Counted from the stretch's first letter, positions 37,188 to 45,387 are shown. The stretch is 64,000 nucleotides of DNA from Gracilimonas sp040117685 (GCF_040117685.2 NZ_JBEDYP020000004.1:1-64000); one strand, 5' to 3'. Numbers and translations: made by a program. The notes: generated from the sequence alone by a model not told the origin.

Positions 37188-38537
37188 CTATTTATTTAGA
37201 TTAATGTTGTGCTTGCCCGTCAGGTAATCGATGAAAGCCGATGAAACCTGCATATCTACCAAAGCCTGAATACGGCTAAGTTGATAACCCAAAAGCTTGC
37301 GCTGCATCCGTAGAATTTCTTCAAAATTGGAACTGTCGGTTGAATAGTTCTGTGTCATAATGCTCAGTGCCTGATTAACCCGTTGAATCTGCTTCTGGTC
37401 ATACAAGTCAAACCGCCGCCGCGCATCATAATAGTCCCTCAGCGAAGAGGATAAATCTGTTTCCAGCTTGTTCTCTTTGTCTGTTATTTGCGACTGTACT
37501 GATTGAATATTCAGCTCTGCTTGTTGAACCTTGGCATTGTATTTATTTCGGAACAGGGGAATTTTGAAACTGGCTCTGGCCATGATGGCATCTTTGCCAT
37601 TATCAGCTAGCGTTGGTACATCTGAGCGTTCTCCGGTGAAGATATAATCCAGACCTACGCCAAAGGATGGTTTCCCGTCTTTTACTGCCAGCGTTTTCAT
37701 TTCGCGGGCGGAGTCCTCCTGATATTTAAGGCGATTTAATGCCGGGTTTTGTTGAACCAATTTATTCAGTAATTCCGGCTCGCTTTCTATACTCATTTCA
37801 GGGATTAACGTATCCGGTAAGGCGATCACCTGTTCTTCCTCAGCATTCAAAAGCTCATTCACCTTTTGAATTAACACGTTCCGGTTGTCTTCAAGCAAAG
37901 CAATTTGCGTCTTCAGGTCTTCCTGTTCGATTTGTGCCCGTAACACATCCACCTGCGAAGCCTGATCTGTTTCATATCGGCTCAAACTTATCTCCACTAA
38001 TGAGTTTAGGATGTCGAGGTTTTCGTTGGCAATCTCCAAGCTTTGGTCCAACTCATAAAGTTCAATAAGTGCTTTCTCGGTTTGATAAAACAGTCGATTT
38101 CGGGTCTCCTGAAATACTTCGTATTGCGCTTTAGCCTGCGCTTCCGATATTGATCGTTTATCTGAGAGGCTCCCAAACCAGGGAAACATTTGGGTTAGTG
38201 AAATCCTTGCTTTTTGTGGTCCCAATCTGGTTTCAATCGGACTGATGAAATAGGCAAAAGCAACTTCCGGATCGGGCAAAGTACCAACAATAGGACTTTC
38301 TTCAAGAGCTGATAGATAGTGCTGATATTCAGCCTTCAACTCGGGATTATTCTTAGCTGCTTGTTGTTGGTATTCTGCAATAGTTTGAGCTTGCACGGTA
38401 AAAGGCAGTGCAATTATGCCAAGTAATACAATTAATAGCAGAGCGTGCAGATGTTTCACAAAGAGTGCTGAAGACTTTCTTCCCATCCTGCTCAATATTG
38501 GATATTCAATGTTCCTTAATCGATTTTCTTCTTTCAT
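37188..38537 (-). CDS. TolC-family outer-membrane factor of cassette 3
   Basis: The 449-residue protein has an N-terminal hydrophobic segment (about 27-52, signal peptide or anchor, LLLIVLLGIIALPFTVQAQ) and two outer-membrane-efflux repeats with long helical hairpins. Typical pieces are TLPDPEVAFAYFISPIETRLG, SLTQMFPWFGSLSDKRSISEA and ASFKIPLFRNKYNAKVQQAEL. It overlaps the cusA stop by four bases (ATGA), so its start is fixed by coupling. It forms the outer-membrane exit for the CusAB pump. Confidence 0.93.
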   Translation of the reverse strand: MKEENRLRNIEYPILSRMGRKSSALFVKHLHALLLIVLLGIIALPFTVQAQTIAEYQQQAAKNNPELKAEYQHYLSALEESPIVGTLPDPEVAFAYFISPIETRLGPQKARISLTQMFPWFGSLSDKRSISEAQAKAQYEVFQETRNRLFYQTEKALIELYELDQSLEIANENLDILNSLVEISLSRYETDQASQVDVLRAQIEQEDLKTQIALLEDNRNVLIQKVNELLNAEEEQVIALPDTLIPEMSIESEPELLNKLVQQNPALNRLKYQEDSAREMKTLAVKDGKPSFGVGLDYIFTGERSDVPTLADNGKDAIMARASFKIPLFRNKYNAKVQQAELNIQSVQSQITDKENKLETDLSSSLRDYYDARRRFDLYDQKQIQRVNQALSIMTQNYSTDSSNFEEILRMQRKLLGYQLSRIQALVDMQVSSAFIDYLTGKHNINLNK

Positions 38538-41500
38538 GACAATTCTTTTTTCATTTTAAATTCTTTCCACATGTAATAAAGGACCGGTATAACCAGTAAT
38601 GTGATGATTTGCAGGAACATGCCACCTACACTCGGGATTGCCATAGGCACCATAATATCCGAGCCTCGGCCTGTGGATGTTAGGACGGGTAACAAAGCAA
38701 GGATGGTGGTGGCTGTCGTCATGAGTGTCGGGCGAATTCTGCGTGTACTTGCCTCTATCACTACTTCTCGTAATTCGGCCGATGTCTTCGGCTTCTTGCG
38801 ATCGAACAATTGGTCGAGATAGGTTGCCATCACTACGCCTCCGTCAGCCGCAATTCCAAATAAGGCGATGAAACCTACCCAAACGGCCACACTTAAGTTC
38901 ACGGTTCCCATTTGAAACAGATCCCGAAGATTTTGACCAAACAGATCAAAATTCAGAAACCATCCCTGACCGTACAGCCAAACAAGAAGAAATCCCCCCG
39001 CCCAGGCCACAAAAATGCTACTGAAGATCATGGATGTAGTAGCCACAGACCGAAATTGGAAATACATGATCAGGAAGATAATGACGAGCGCAATAGGCAA
39101 AATAATGCTTAGCCGTTTCTCAGCTCGTACCTGATTCTCATAGTTACCCGCGAATTCAAAATTGATACCTGCGGGAACCGCTATGTTACCGGAGTTCACA
39201 CTCTCTTCAATAGCACGACTGGCATTTTCTACCACTTCAATTTCAGCAAAGCCATCTAATTTATCGAAGATTACATAACCCACCAGAAACGTATCTTCGC
39301 TTTTGATGGCTTGTGGTCCTTGACGGTATTTGATCTCAGCCAGTTGTGAAAGAGGTACATGAACACCCGTTTTGGTGGGGACCAAAAGTTCATTTAAAGC
39401 CTCAGGGTTATCTCTTAACTCACGTGCATAACGAACACGAATGGGGTATCGCTCGCGCCCTTCAACGGAGGTTGAGACTGCCATCCCACCTACACCCATC
39501 GACATAAATTGCTGTACATCCTGAACGGATAACCCATAACGAGCCAATTGTTCCCGGTTCCAGTGAACTTCCAGATAGGGTTTACCAACAATACGTTCCG
39601 CAAAAACGGATGAAGCTTTTACGCCTTCAGCATTCTTCAGGACATCTTCTAATTGTAAACCAAAATTTTCGATTTCTTGAAGATCACTTCCCTTTACTTT
39701 GACACCCATAGGGGCTCTCATGCCAGATTGCAGCATCACCAATCGTGTTTCAATGGGTTGAAGTTTTGGTGCCGAGGTAGTTCCGGGTATGCGTGCGAAA
39801 GCTACAATTTCATCCCAAATATCATCCGGGGAGTGAATATGATCGCGCCACTGGCGATAATACTCACCGTTTTCATCCGGGATCAGTTCTCCATCTTCAT
39901 CTCTTACAAACTCCCCTGAATCATTGACCTCGAATCGCATCCGTCGGCCATTTTCATCCGTTTTGTATTCCGATTTATATTGAATCACATTTTCGAACAT
40001 GGAGATAGGTGCCGGGTCCAAAGCTGATTCAGCCCGGCCCATTTTTCCAACAACCATTTCAACTTCCGGTATGGAGTTAACAGACAGGTCTATTTTACGC
40101 ATCACGTCTTCTGCCTCTTCTACACCGGCGTGAGGCATCGTAGTAGGCATTAAAAGGAAAGCTCCTTCATCCAGGGCGGGCATAAATTCTTCACCCAGTC
40201 CTGGAAAAGCTTCGGACGCTGAAGTCCAAACGGATGTTTCGCTTATATCAACCCCGACCGTATTAAAGCTTTTGGCTACAAATCCAAAGGTAGTTGCAAA
40301 GCCCAGCCAAATTACCACCCCAAAAATCACGAAAAAGGATGGAAGGGTTAGAAAAATCTTTTTATGATCCAGGCACCAACTAATAATGGGTTGATAATAT
40401 TTGATGATGAGCCAGAAGGTGGCAAGAATAAGGGCGATCACTAAAACGATAAAAAACAAATTACCTGCAAAAGAGACCGATGGCCCAAAAGGAAGCCAGT
40501 ATTCCGTAAGTAGCCAGGTTACTACCACTACAGAAAGTACGTTGTTGAGAATTGGAATTCGTTTGTGATATTCTTCGCCTAAAAAGAATCCCACGCCATT
40601 GATGAGTCCGAAGCCCATGATCAACAGACCACCCCAGCCTGAAACAGTCAACATGGCAATGAATCCTCCGATCACCAGCAAACCGTTCCAACTAAGTTTT
40701 AATTTCTTATTATTGATCTTCAGCCCGAAGAACCAATGGGCAAATGGTGGGATAAGTGTGATTGTAATGATGATGGAAGCAATCAGCGCGAAGGTTTTAG
40801 TGTAAGCCAGTGGTTTGAATAGTTTCCCTTCGGCAGCGATCATCGTAAAGACAGGGAGAAAACTCACAATGGTGGTGGTTATGGCCGTCAATACAGCCCC
40901 GGCTACTTCAACAGTAGCATTGTATATAACTTCCAGAAGTGATTCATCTTCCTCCATTTCTTCCAAATGCCGGAGCATATTCTCAGAAAGGATGACTCCC
41001 ATATCCACAATGGTACCAATGGCAATAGCGATCCCGGAAAGGGCCACAATGTTAGCATCCACCCCAAAATACTTCATGGCAATGAAGGTCATGAGTACAG
41101 CGATGGGGAGCATTGCAGAAATTAGCACCGAAGTTCGCAGATTCAATACCATTATAACGATCACGATAATGGTAATAAGTATTTGAAGCGTGAGGGCTTC
41201 TTCGAGCGTCCCCAAGGTTTCAGAGATCAGCGTAGAGCGATCATAAAATGGTACAATGGTGACTTGAGATTCGGTTCCGTCTTGAAGGGTTTTTACAGGC
41301 AGGCCGGCAGAAATCTCTTTGATCTGTGCTTTTATATTATCAATTACCTGCTGGGGATTGGCACCTTGCCGGGCTACGACTACTCCACCAACGGCTTCTG
41401 CTCCAGCCTTATCCAGCACACCTCTTCGTGGAGCCGGCCCCATACTTACGAAGGCAACGTCCTGAATTCGAATGGGCGTATTATCCACTACTTTAACCAC

Positions 41501-42292
41501 AGCAGATTCCAAATCTTCCAGGTTTTCTATGTACCCAATTCCCCGAACCAGGTATTCCACGTTATTCATCTCAATAGTTCGGGCACCGGTCTCAGCATTG
41601 GTTTTCCGAACCGCATCGATCACTTCAGGCAGGGTAACCCCATACGTTTTTAGTTTGTTTGGATCGATGTCGATCTGATACTCTTTTACGTACCCTCCAA
41701 TGGAGGCGACTTCTGCCACACCTTGAGCTCCTGATAGTCCGTATTTCACATAAAAGTCTTGTATGGACCGTAACTCTTGAGGGTCCCAGCCACCTGCGGG
41801 CTCTCCACTTTGATCCCTGCCTTCCAGCGTGTACCAAAATATCTGTCCCAGTCCGGTAGCATCAGGACCAAGGGCGGGCTTTGCAGTTTGAGGAATAGTG
41901 CCTGCCGGAAGTGAGTTTAGTTTTTCAAGGATGCGGGAGCGACTCCAATAATAATCCACATCCTCTTCGAAAATGATGTAAATGATGGAAAGACCGGTCA
42001 TCGAATTACTTCGAACGGTTTTGATGCCAGGCACAGTCAGTAATTGAGTAGTCAGAGGATAGGTGACCTGATCTTCTATATCCTGAGGAGATTGACCTTC
42101 CCAATCGGTATACACGATCTGTTGGTTCTCCCCAAGGTTGGGAATAGCATCCACAGGAACACGATCCCGAGGAAGAAAGTCAAGATTCCAATTAAAGGGA
42201 GCTACTGCAAGTCCCCAGCCTACTAAGACTAGCAAGAATAGTACAGCAACAAGCTTATTTTCCAGGAAAAACCGGATGGTTTTATTTAGCAT
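38534..42292 (-). CDS. cusA: CusA-type copper/silver RND pump, long form
   Basis: From the ATG at 42292 the pump has 1,252 residues, about 200 more than usual CusA. Extra material sits after the sixth membrane segment, where several added hydrophobic segments occur (KLSWNGLLVIGGFIAMLTVS, LSVVVVTWLLTEYWLPFG), and in an acidic loop near DENGRRMRFEVNDSGEFVRD. The normal landmarks are present: VPVDAIPNLGENQQIVYTDW, ALSGIAIAIGTIVDMGVILSE, GEEFMPALDEGAFLLMP, and a Met-containing LVMLQSGMRAPMGVKV segment. The Met pattern and partners (CusB, Met-rich protein, oxidase, CopB) favour Cu(I)/Ag(I). An ATG nine codons upstream exists but lacks family support. Confidence 0.92.
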   Translation of the reverse strand: MLNKTIRFFLENKLVAVLFLLVLVGWGLAVAPFNWNLDFLPRDRVPVDAIPNLGENQQIVYTDWEGQSPQDIEDQVTYPLTTQLLTVPGIKTVRSNSMTGLSIIYIIFEEDVDYYWSRSRILEKLNSLPAGTIPQTAKPALGPDATGLGQIFWYTLEGRDQSGEPAGGWDPQELRSIQDFYVKYGLSGAQGVAEVASIGGYVKEYQIDIDPNKLKTYGVTLPEVIDAVRKTNAETGARTIEMNNVEYLVRGIGYIENLEDLESAVVKVVDNTPIRIQDVAFVSMGPAPRRGVLDKAGAEAVGGVVVARQGANPQQVIDNIKAQIKEISAGLPVKTLQDGTESQVTIVPFYDRSTLISETLGTLEEALTLQILITIIVIVIMVLNLRTSVLISAMLPIAVLMTFIAMKYFGVDANIVALSGIAIAIGTIVDMGVILSENMLRHLEEMEEDESLLEVIYNATVEVAGAVLTAITTTIVSFLPVFTMIAAEGKLFKPLAYTKTFALIASIIITITLIPPFAHWFFGLKINNKKLKLSWNGLLVIGGFIAMLTVSGWGGLLIMGFGLINGVGFFLGEEYHKRIPILNNVLSVVVVTWLLTEYWLPFGPSVSFAGNLFFIVLVIALILATFWLIIKYYQPIISWCLDHKKIFLTLPSFFVIFGVVIWLGFATTFGFVAKSFNTVGVDISETSVWTSASEAFPGLGEEFMPALDEGAFLLMPTTMPHAGVEEAEDVMRKIDLSVNSIPEVEMVVGKMGRAESALDPAPISMFENVIQYKSEYKTDENGRRMRFEVNDSGEFVRDEDGELIPDENGEYYRQWRDHIHSPDDIWDEIVAFARIPGTTSAPKLQPIETRLVMLQSGMRAPMGVKVKGSDLQEIENFGLQLEDVLKNAEGVKASSVFAERIVGKPYLEVHWNREQLARYGLSVQDVQQFMSMGVGGMAVSTSVEGRERYPIRVRYARELRDNPEALNELLVPTKTGVHVPLSQLAEIKYRQGPQAIKSEDTFLVGYVIFDKLDGFAEIEVVENASRAIEESVNSGNIAVPAGINFEFAGNYENQVRAEKRLSIILPIALVIIFLIMYFQFRSVATTSMIFSSIFVAWAGGFLLVWLYGQGWFLNFDLFGQNLRDLFQMGTVNLSVAVWVGFIALFGIAADGGVVMATYLDQLFDRKKPKTSAELREVVIEASTRRIRPTLMTTATTILALLPVLTSTGRGSDIMVPMAIPSVGGMFLQIITLLVIPVLYYMWKEFKMKKELS

Positions 42293-42447
42293 GAGTTTAT
42301 TATTGATGAATCGGTACAATTAAAAAGGAGGTCATCTCTCGATAGATATCTGAGACCTTGAAGCCTATTTTTTACAATAGATAGTACAAGAATCAAGGTT
42401 CCTGACGTTACAGGAATGACTTTAGGGGAGAAAAGATATACCGATCC

Positions 42448-42897
42448 CTAAATCAGAAAGGACTCGTTGGCTAAAAAGATGGGGGGTGGTGAATAGGAAT
42501 CCGAAGTTTGAATAGCGTGATAGTCGGATTCAGTTTGGTTTGTGTGAACTTCCGCAATTATCTGGACAACAGCCAGAACCTTGACTTTTACTTTTTGAAA
42601 TAAAGGAGCTTCGGTCTTAACTGATAATTCCTCAACAGAGCAGGCACAAACAATACCAAGATCTTGATCTTCATTGGTTTCAGTATGATGTTGGTGTTCC
42701 GGTACTTCGGCAAACTCAACAGTCATTGGGCAATCTTCAGCATGTTCACTTTGAGCCTGCATATGGATTCCCATTTCCTGCAACTCTTCACATAGTTCAT
42801 TTGACATAGCATGAAGTCCGGTTGGAACCGAAACCCCAATCAGGATACTCAGACTGAGCACTGATGCAATAAAGCGATATGTTAGAGAAATTTTCAC
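42448..42897 (-). CDS. Small secreted Cys/His protein heading RND cassette 3
   Basis: The 149-residue protein has a signal peptide (about 1-30, ending LHAMS) and Cys in NELCEEL, HAEDCPM and VCACS. A His-rich patch (EHQHHTE) is followed by the conserved tail YSPPPIFLANESFLI. This PPPxFL ending is shared by small proteins before copper RND operons in Bacteroidota (HYC_CC_PP-like). It probably binds copper in the periplasm. It is the first gene of cassette 3, about 155 bases before cusA. The gap to cusA holds a small TTCCTG...CAGGAA hairpin. Confidence 0.6.
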   Translation of the reverse strand: MKISLTYRFIASVLSLSILIGVSVPTGLHAMSNELCEELQEMGIHMQAQSEHAEDCPMTVEFAEVPEHQHHTETNEDQDLGIVCACSVEELSVKTEAPLFQKVKVKVLAVVQIIAEVHTNQTESDYHAIQTSDSYSPPPIFLANESFLI

Positions 42898-42938
42898 GTT
42901 TCAAGTATATGTAATTAATTCTATCCATGAAAGATGGA

Positions 42939-43065
42939 ACATAATTCGATAAACAAAATCCATAATTAGACAAATTTCAAATATTCTGTTGAACTAATTA
43001 TGAGTCTAACCCAATTTTAAACGAAATTTATTGTCTTATCTCAAAAGTATCGTAAACGAATTATG
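42939..43065. promoter_or_regulatory. Repeated CATAATT elements in the cassette 3 promoter region
   Basis: The motif ACATAATTCG or a close form occurs at about 42940-42950 and at 42961-42969 (CATAATTAG), inverted at 42994-43002 (CTAATTATG), and inverted again near 43057-43066 (CGAATTATGT). The middle pair is a perfect 9-base inverted repeat. They lie between the small protein gene and merR, where the cassette 3 promoter should be. The same core occurs before the Cys-rich gene (about 43818-43828) and cassette 2. They could be binding sites of an unknown regulator; AT bias is the alternative. Confidence 0.4.
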
Positions 43066-43100
43066 TTATAAATCTATATCTAATCAACACTTTCAAAAAT

Positions 43101-43562
43101 TCACTTATTACCAAGGATGTTTTTATTTTCGCCTTCAAGAGCCTTTAAAATAGGACAGTCTCCTTTAGGTCCTTCCCCAGCACAAGAATCAATTAAATCT
43201 ACCAGGGTATTCTTTATTCGTTGTAGGTCTTCGATCTTTTCCACCACATCTTGGTATTTTTCTTGCGCTTCACTTTTGATCTCTGAACAAGTGGTGTCCT
43301 CATCAATTCGTAGTTCCAGCAGTTCCTTGATTTCACTCAGTGTAAACCCCAACTCTTGCGCCCGTTTGATAAATTTAATTTGATCAATGTGCCGCTGCGT
43401 AAATATACGGTAACCGGAACGCCTTCGGTCAGGTTTTGGAATGAGACTGCGTTTTTCGTAATAACGGACGGTTTCCTTATTAACTTTTGCACGGCGAGCT
43501 ACTTCACCAATTTTGAAAGTGGTGATGTCTTGATACTTTTCATTCTGGTTTTCTCTCATCAT
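43101..43562 (-). CDS. merR: MerR-family regulator with the Hg(II)-type cysteine triad
   Basis: The 153-residue regulator has the MerR N-terminal DNA-binding domain (FKIGEVARRAKVNKETVRYYEKRSLIP), a dimerisation helix and the metal loop. Its Cys residues at 92, 127 and 136 have the same spacing (35 and 9) as Cys82, Cys117 and Cys126 of Tn501 MerR, the Hg(II) ligands. This is strong evidence for a mercury, or closely related thiophilic-metal, sensor. It lies after the Cys-rich gene on the minus strand, with a terminator between them. A MerR-type promoter sits at 43835-43865. The mer operon itself is about 40 kb away under ArsR. Confidence 0.9.
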   Translation of the reverse strand: MMRENQNEKYQDITTFKIGEVARRAKVNKETVRYYEKRSLIPKPDRRRSGYRIFTQRHIDQIKFIKRAQELGFTLSEIKELLELRIDEDTTCSEIKSEAQEKYQDVVEKIEDLQRIKNTLVDLIDSCAGEGPKGDCPILKALEGENKNILGNK

Positions 43563-43603
43563 TTCACTGACTTCTATTATACGTTTAACAAACCACTCAA
43601 TTA

Positions 43604-43632
43604 TTAAGAAAAGCCGGGCATAATACCCGGCT
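43604..43632 (-). terminator. Terminator after the Cys-rich gene
   Basis: AGCCGGG at 43612-43618 pairs perfectly with CCCGGCT at 43626-43632 around a seven-base loop. On the minus strand the hairpin is followed by TTTTCTTAATAATT. It lies 17 bases after the Cys-rich gene and before merR, so merR may receive only read-through transcription or use its own promoter. Confidence 0.75.
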
Positions 43633-43648
43633 CATTAATTACTAATTG

Positions 43649-43795
43649 TTATTCTTTCTTTTCCATAATTTTACCACAACAGCACGTTGGGTTTTGGTTA
43701 CCACCACAACTGGGTGGTGCTCCTTTAGTTACTGTTACCTCGCATCCACAATTTTCATCTGGACATTTATAAACATCTCCTTTCTTAAATGGCAT
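43649..43795 (-). CDS. 48-residue Cys-rich metallothionein-like protein
   Basis: A short minus-strand gene starts at 43795 after a good ribosome site (AGAGGAAA) and encodes 48 residues with seven Cys: KCPDENCGCEV and later SCGGNQNPTCCCGKIM. The Cys clusters suggest metal chelation in the cytosol. I recall similar short, unnamed Cys-rich proteins in Bacteroidota but no proved function. It is preceded by a MerR-type promoter with a 19-base spacer and followed by a terminator, so it is a single metal-induced gene, with merR next on the same strand. Confidence 0.75.
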   Translation of the reverse strand: MPFKKGDVYKCPDENCGCEVTVTKGAPPSCGGNQNPTCCCGKIMEKKE

Positions 43796-43834
43796 GATAT
43801 TTCCTCTTTTTATTCGAAACATAATTCAATACCA

Positions 43835-43865
43835 ATATAAGACCTGGAGTATGGTACAGAGTCAA
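43835..43865 (-). promoter_or_regulatory. MerR-type promoter (19-bp spacer) of the Cys-rich gene
   Basis: On the minus strand, TTGACT at 43865-43860 and TTATAT at 43840-43835 are 19 bases apart, the abnormal spacing that MerR-family activators need. The spacer reads CTGTACCATACTCCAGGTC and its right half resembles the ACTCCAG of ZntR-type operators, while GTAC also occurs in Hg mer operators. The start codon of the Cys-rich gene is 40 bases downstream. The adjacent MerR is the likely regulator. Confidence 0.7.
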
Positions 43866-43910
43866 ATTAAAAATTGATAACATTGTTTTAATCTCATATA
43901 AATTTATAAA

Positions 43911-45086
43911 TCAGGAGAGAGCTTTCATTTTATCCTTAAGTCTTTTCACAGTCAAATGTGTGTATTTTTCCGTTACTTTCTGGCTCGAATGTCCAGCCAT
44001 ATAACTAGCTTCAGCCGTGTGAAATCCTTTCTCAATCCAAGTAGTTACAGCTTGGTGTCTCATTCCATGTAAAGTACGAGAAGTTGGAATACCGGCTTCC
44101 TTACAGTAGCGTTTAAATTCCCTATACACTCTCATTCCACGAACTGGTTGACCTTTTGTATTTCCACCCGTGTAAATAAACACATAATCACTTGGACTAA
44201 TCTTAGCACGAACTTTTAAATACACCTCCAGTTCTTTCTTCAATTCATTAATGATAGGAATTAACCGTTCTTTTCTACCTTTGGTGGGTGGTAGTGAAAT
44301 GTAGCTAAGCTCTTTACTTTCATAGATCAGGTTTTCACCTTTTAGTCCTGAGTACGAAAGCTCAGGGTCATAAGCCGCCTCATGTTTTCGGAGACCACCA
44401 TAGAAATACAATGCTACAATCGGTTTGAACCAGTGTTGGACTAAATTAGGATCGAATTCAGGTAAGTCTTTCTTTCTGGCTAACTCATCATCGAATTTCT
44501 TAAAAAGAATTCCAAGTTCTTCCTCAGAAATCATTTTGGGTCGGGTATTTTCTCTAATTCTTGGCAAATCCTTTTTAATCTCAGGAAAGTAATCCTTCTC
44601 CACAATGTTCTTTTTCAGCAGAAACTTCCACCAAGACCGGAAATGTCGAAAGTAATAGTGCCTTGTAGCAGAAGTAATGCTCTTTTTGAAGATCACATTC
44701 TCAAAATGATAGCTCAGTACATTTGTTGGATGCACATCTGATAACTCATTTAATTCTACAAAATGATCTAAAGCTCGCTGGTAGGCTCCAATGGTTGCCG
44801 GGGAGAGATGGTTTTTTGATTTGTAGAATAATTCAATGGATTCACTAACCGTGTTACAATCAGTGGTTTCATTACTGGTGTTTCTTTGTAAAACCTTCTT
44901 AGGATTGAATCCTTTCGAAAAGGGATTGATCTTGCCTAACGATTCCAGTTTTTCGAGTTCAGTTACCATTTTCTGAGCAACGTCTTTGTGTCGGGTGCCC
45001 AATGATTTCCGAACATTCTTTTTACCCAGGTCTTCAGAGTAAAAATTCACATAGTAGTATTTACCGCGTTTGATTAGAAATGCCAT
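43911..45086 (-). CDS. Tyrosine site-specific integrase of the island
   Basis: From the ATG at 45086 the protein has 391 residues: an N-terminal arm-binding segment (MAFLIKRGKYYYVNFYS), a core-binding SAM-like domain (about 75-165) and the catalytic domain. The active residues are Arg233 (GGLRKHEA), Lys269 (TKGRKE), His340 and Arg343 (LHGMRHQ), His366 (AGHSS) and Tyr375 (EKYTH), all present. It should insert or excise the element at the neighbouring tRNA 3' end. The frame is open 20 codons upstream, but MAFLIKRG matches the usual start and a repeated CATAGTAGTTG element overlaps it. Confidence 0.93.
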   Translation of the reverse strand: MAFLIKRGKYYYVNFYSEDLGKKNVRKSLGTRHKDVAQKMVTELEKLESLGKINPFSKGFNPKKVLQRNTSNETTDCNTVSESIELFYKSKNHLSPATIGAYQRALDHFVELNELSDVHPTNVLSYHFENVIFKKSITSATRHYYFRHFRSWWKFLLKKNIVEKDYFPEIKKDLPRIRENTRPKMISEEELGILFKKFDDELARKKDLPEFDPNLVQHWFKPIVALYFYGGLRKHEAAYDPELSYSGLKGENLIYESKELSYISLPPTKGRKERLIPIINELKKELEVYLKVRAKISPSDYVFIYTGGNTKGQPVRGMRVYREFKRYCKEAGIPTSRTLHGMRHQAVTTWIEKGFHTAEASYMAGHSSQKVTEKYTHLTVKRLKDKMKALS

Positions 45087-45240
45087 AGTAGTTGCCTTCT
45101 GAATTAAAGTTCGGTAAGCGAACTCTAAATTCAGCAGCCTTTGCAAACGACCATTCCAAAATTGTACATAGTAGTGTACATAGTAGTTGGGAATGTAGGG
45201 GTATGAAAGTGTTCACTTTCGTTCCTTTGCGTTCGCTTAC
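45084..45240. repeat. Repeats around the integrase promoter
   Basis: GTACATAGTAGT occurs twice in tandem at 45164-45187. CATAGTAGTTG occurs both at 45084-45094, over the integrase start codon, and at 45179-45189. A perfect 10-base inverted pair, GTAAGCGAAC at 45114-45123 and GTTCGCTTAC at 45231-45240, brackets the region. Such sites suit integrase arm sites or an operator of a directionality factor. No excisionase gene was seen nearby. Confidence 0.6.
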
Positions 45241-45313
45241 TTAGTGTAAGTAATTAGGCTTTTTTTTGGCTTAGAAGGGAATTGAGGGGGTTTTTACACC
45301 CTCTCAATAATTG

Positions 45314-45387
45314 TGGGCCCGGCAAGACTTGAACTTGCGACCAATCGATTATGAGTCGACTGCTCTAACCAACTGAGCTACGGGCCC
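45314..45387 (-). tRNA. tRNA with CAT anticodon, probably tRNA-Ile2
   Basis: The 74-base sequence folds into a complete cloverleaf: acceptor GGGCCCG/CGGGCCC, D-arm GCTC...GAGC, anticodon stem GTCGA/TCGAT with loop CTCATAA, variable loop TGGTC, T-arm GCAAG/CTTGC. CCA is not encoded. The anticodon arm and variable region closely resemble E. coli tRNA-Ile2 (CAU, modified with lysidine) more than elongator tRNA-Met. Its 3' end faces the integrase gene, so it is the likely attachment site of the island. Confidence 0.95.

Noticed and set aside
8970..43560. Most long frames opposite the pump and ATPase genes
   Set aside because: They lie antisense to clear genes, have biased composition and no ribosome sites, and show no family features.
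45314..45387. Elongator or initiator tRNA-Met
   Set aside because: The CAT anticodon alone allows it, but the anticodon stem and variable region match tRNA-Ile2 more closely, and the initiator-type features are absent.
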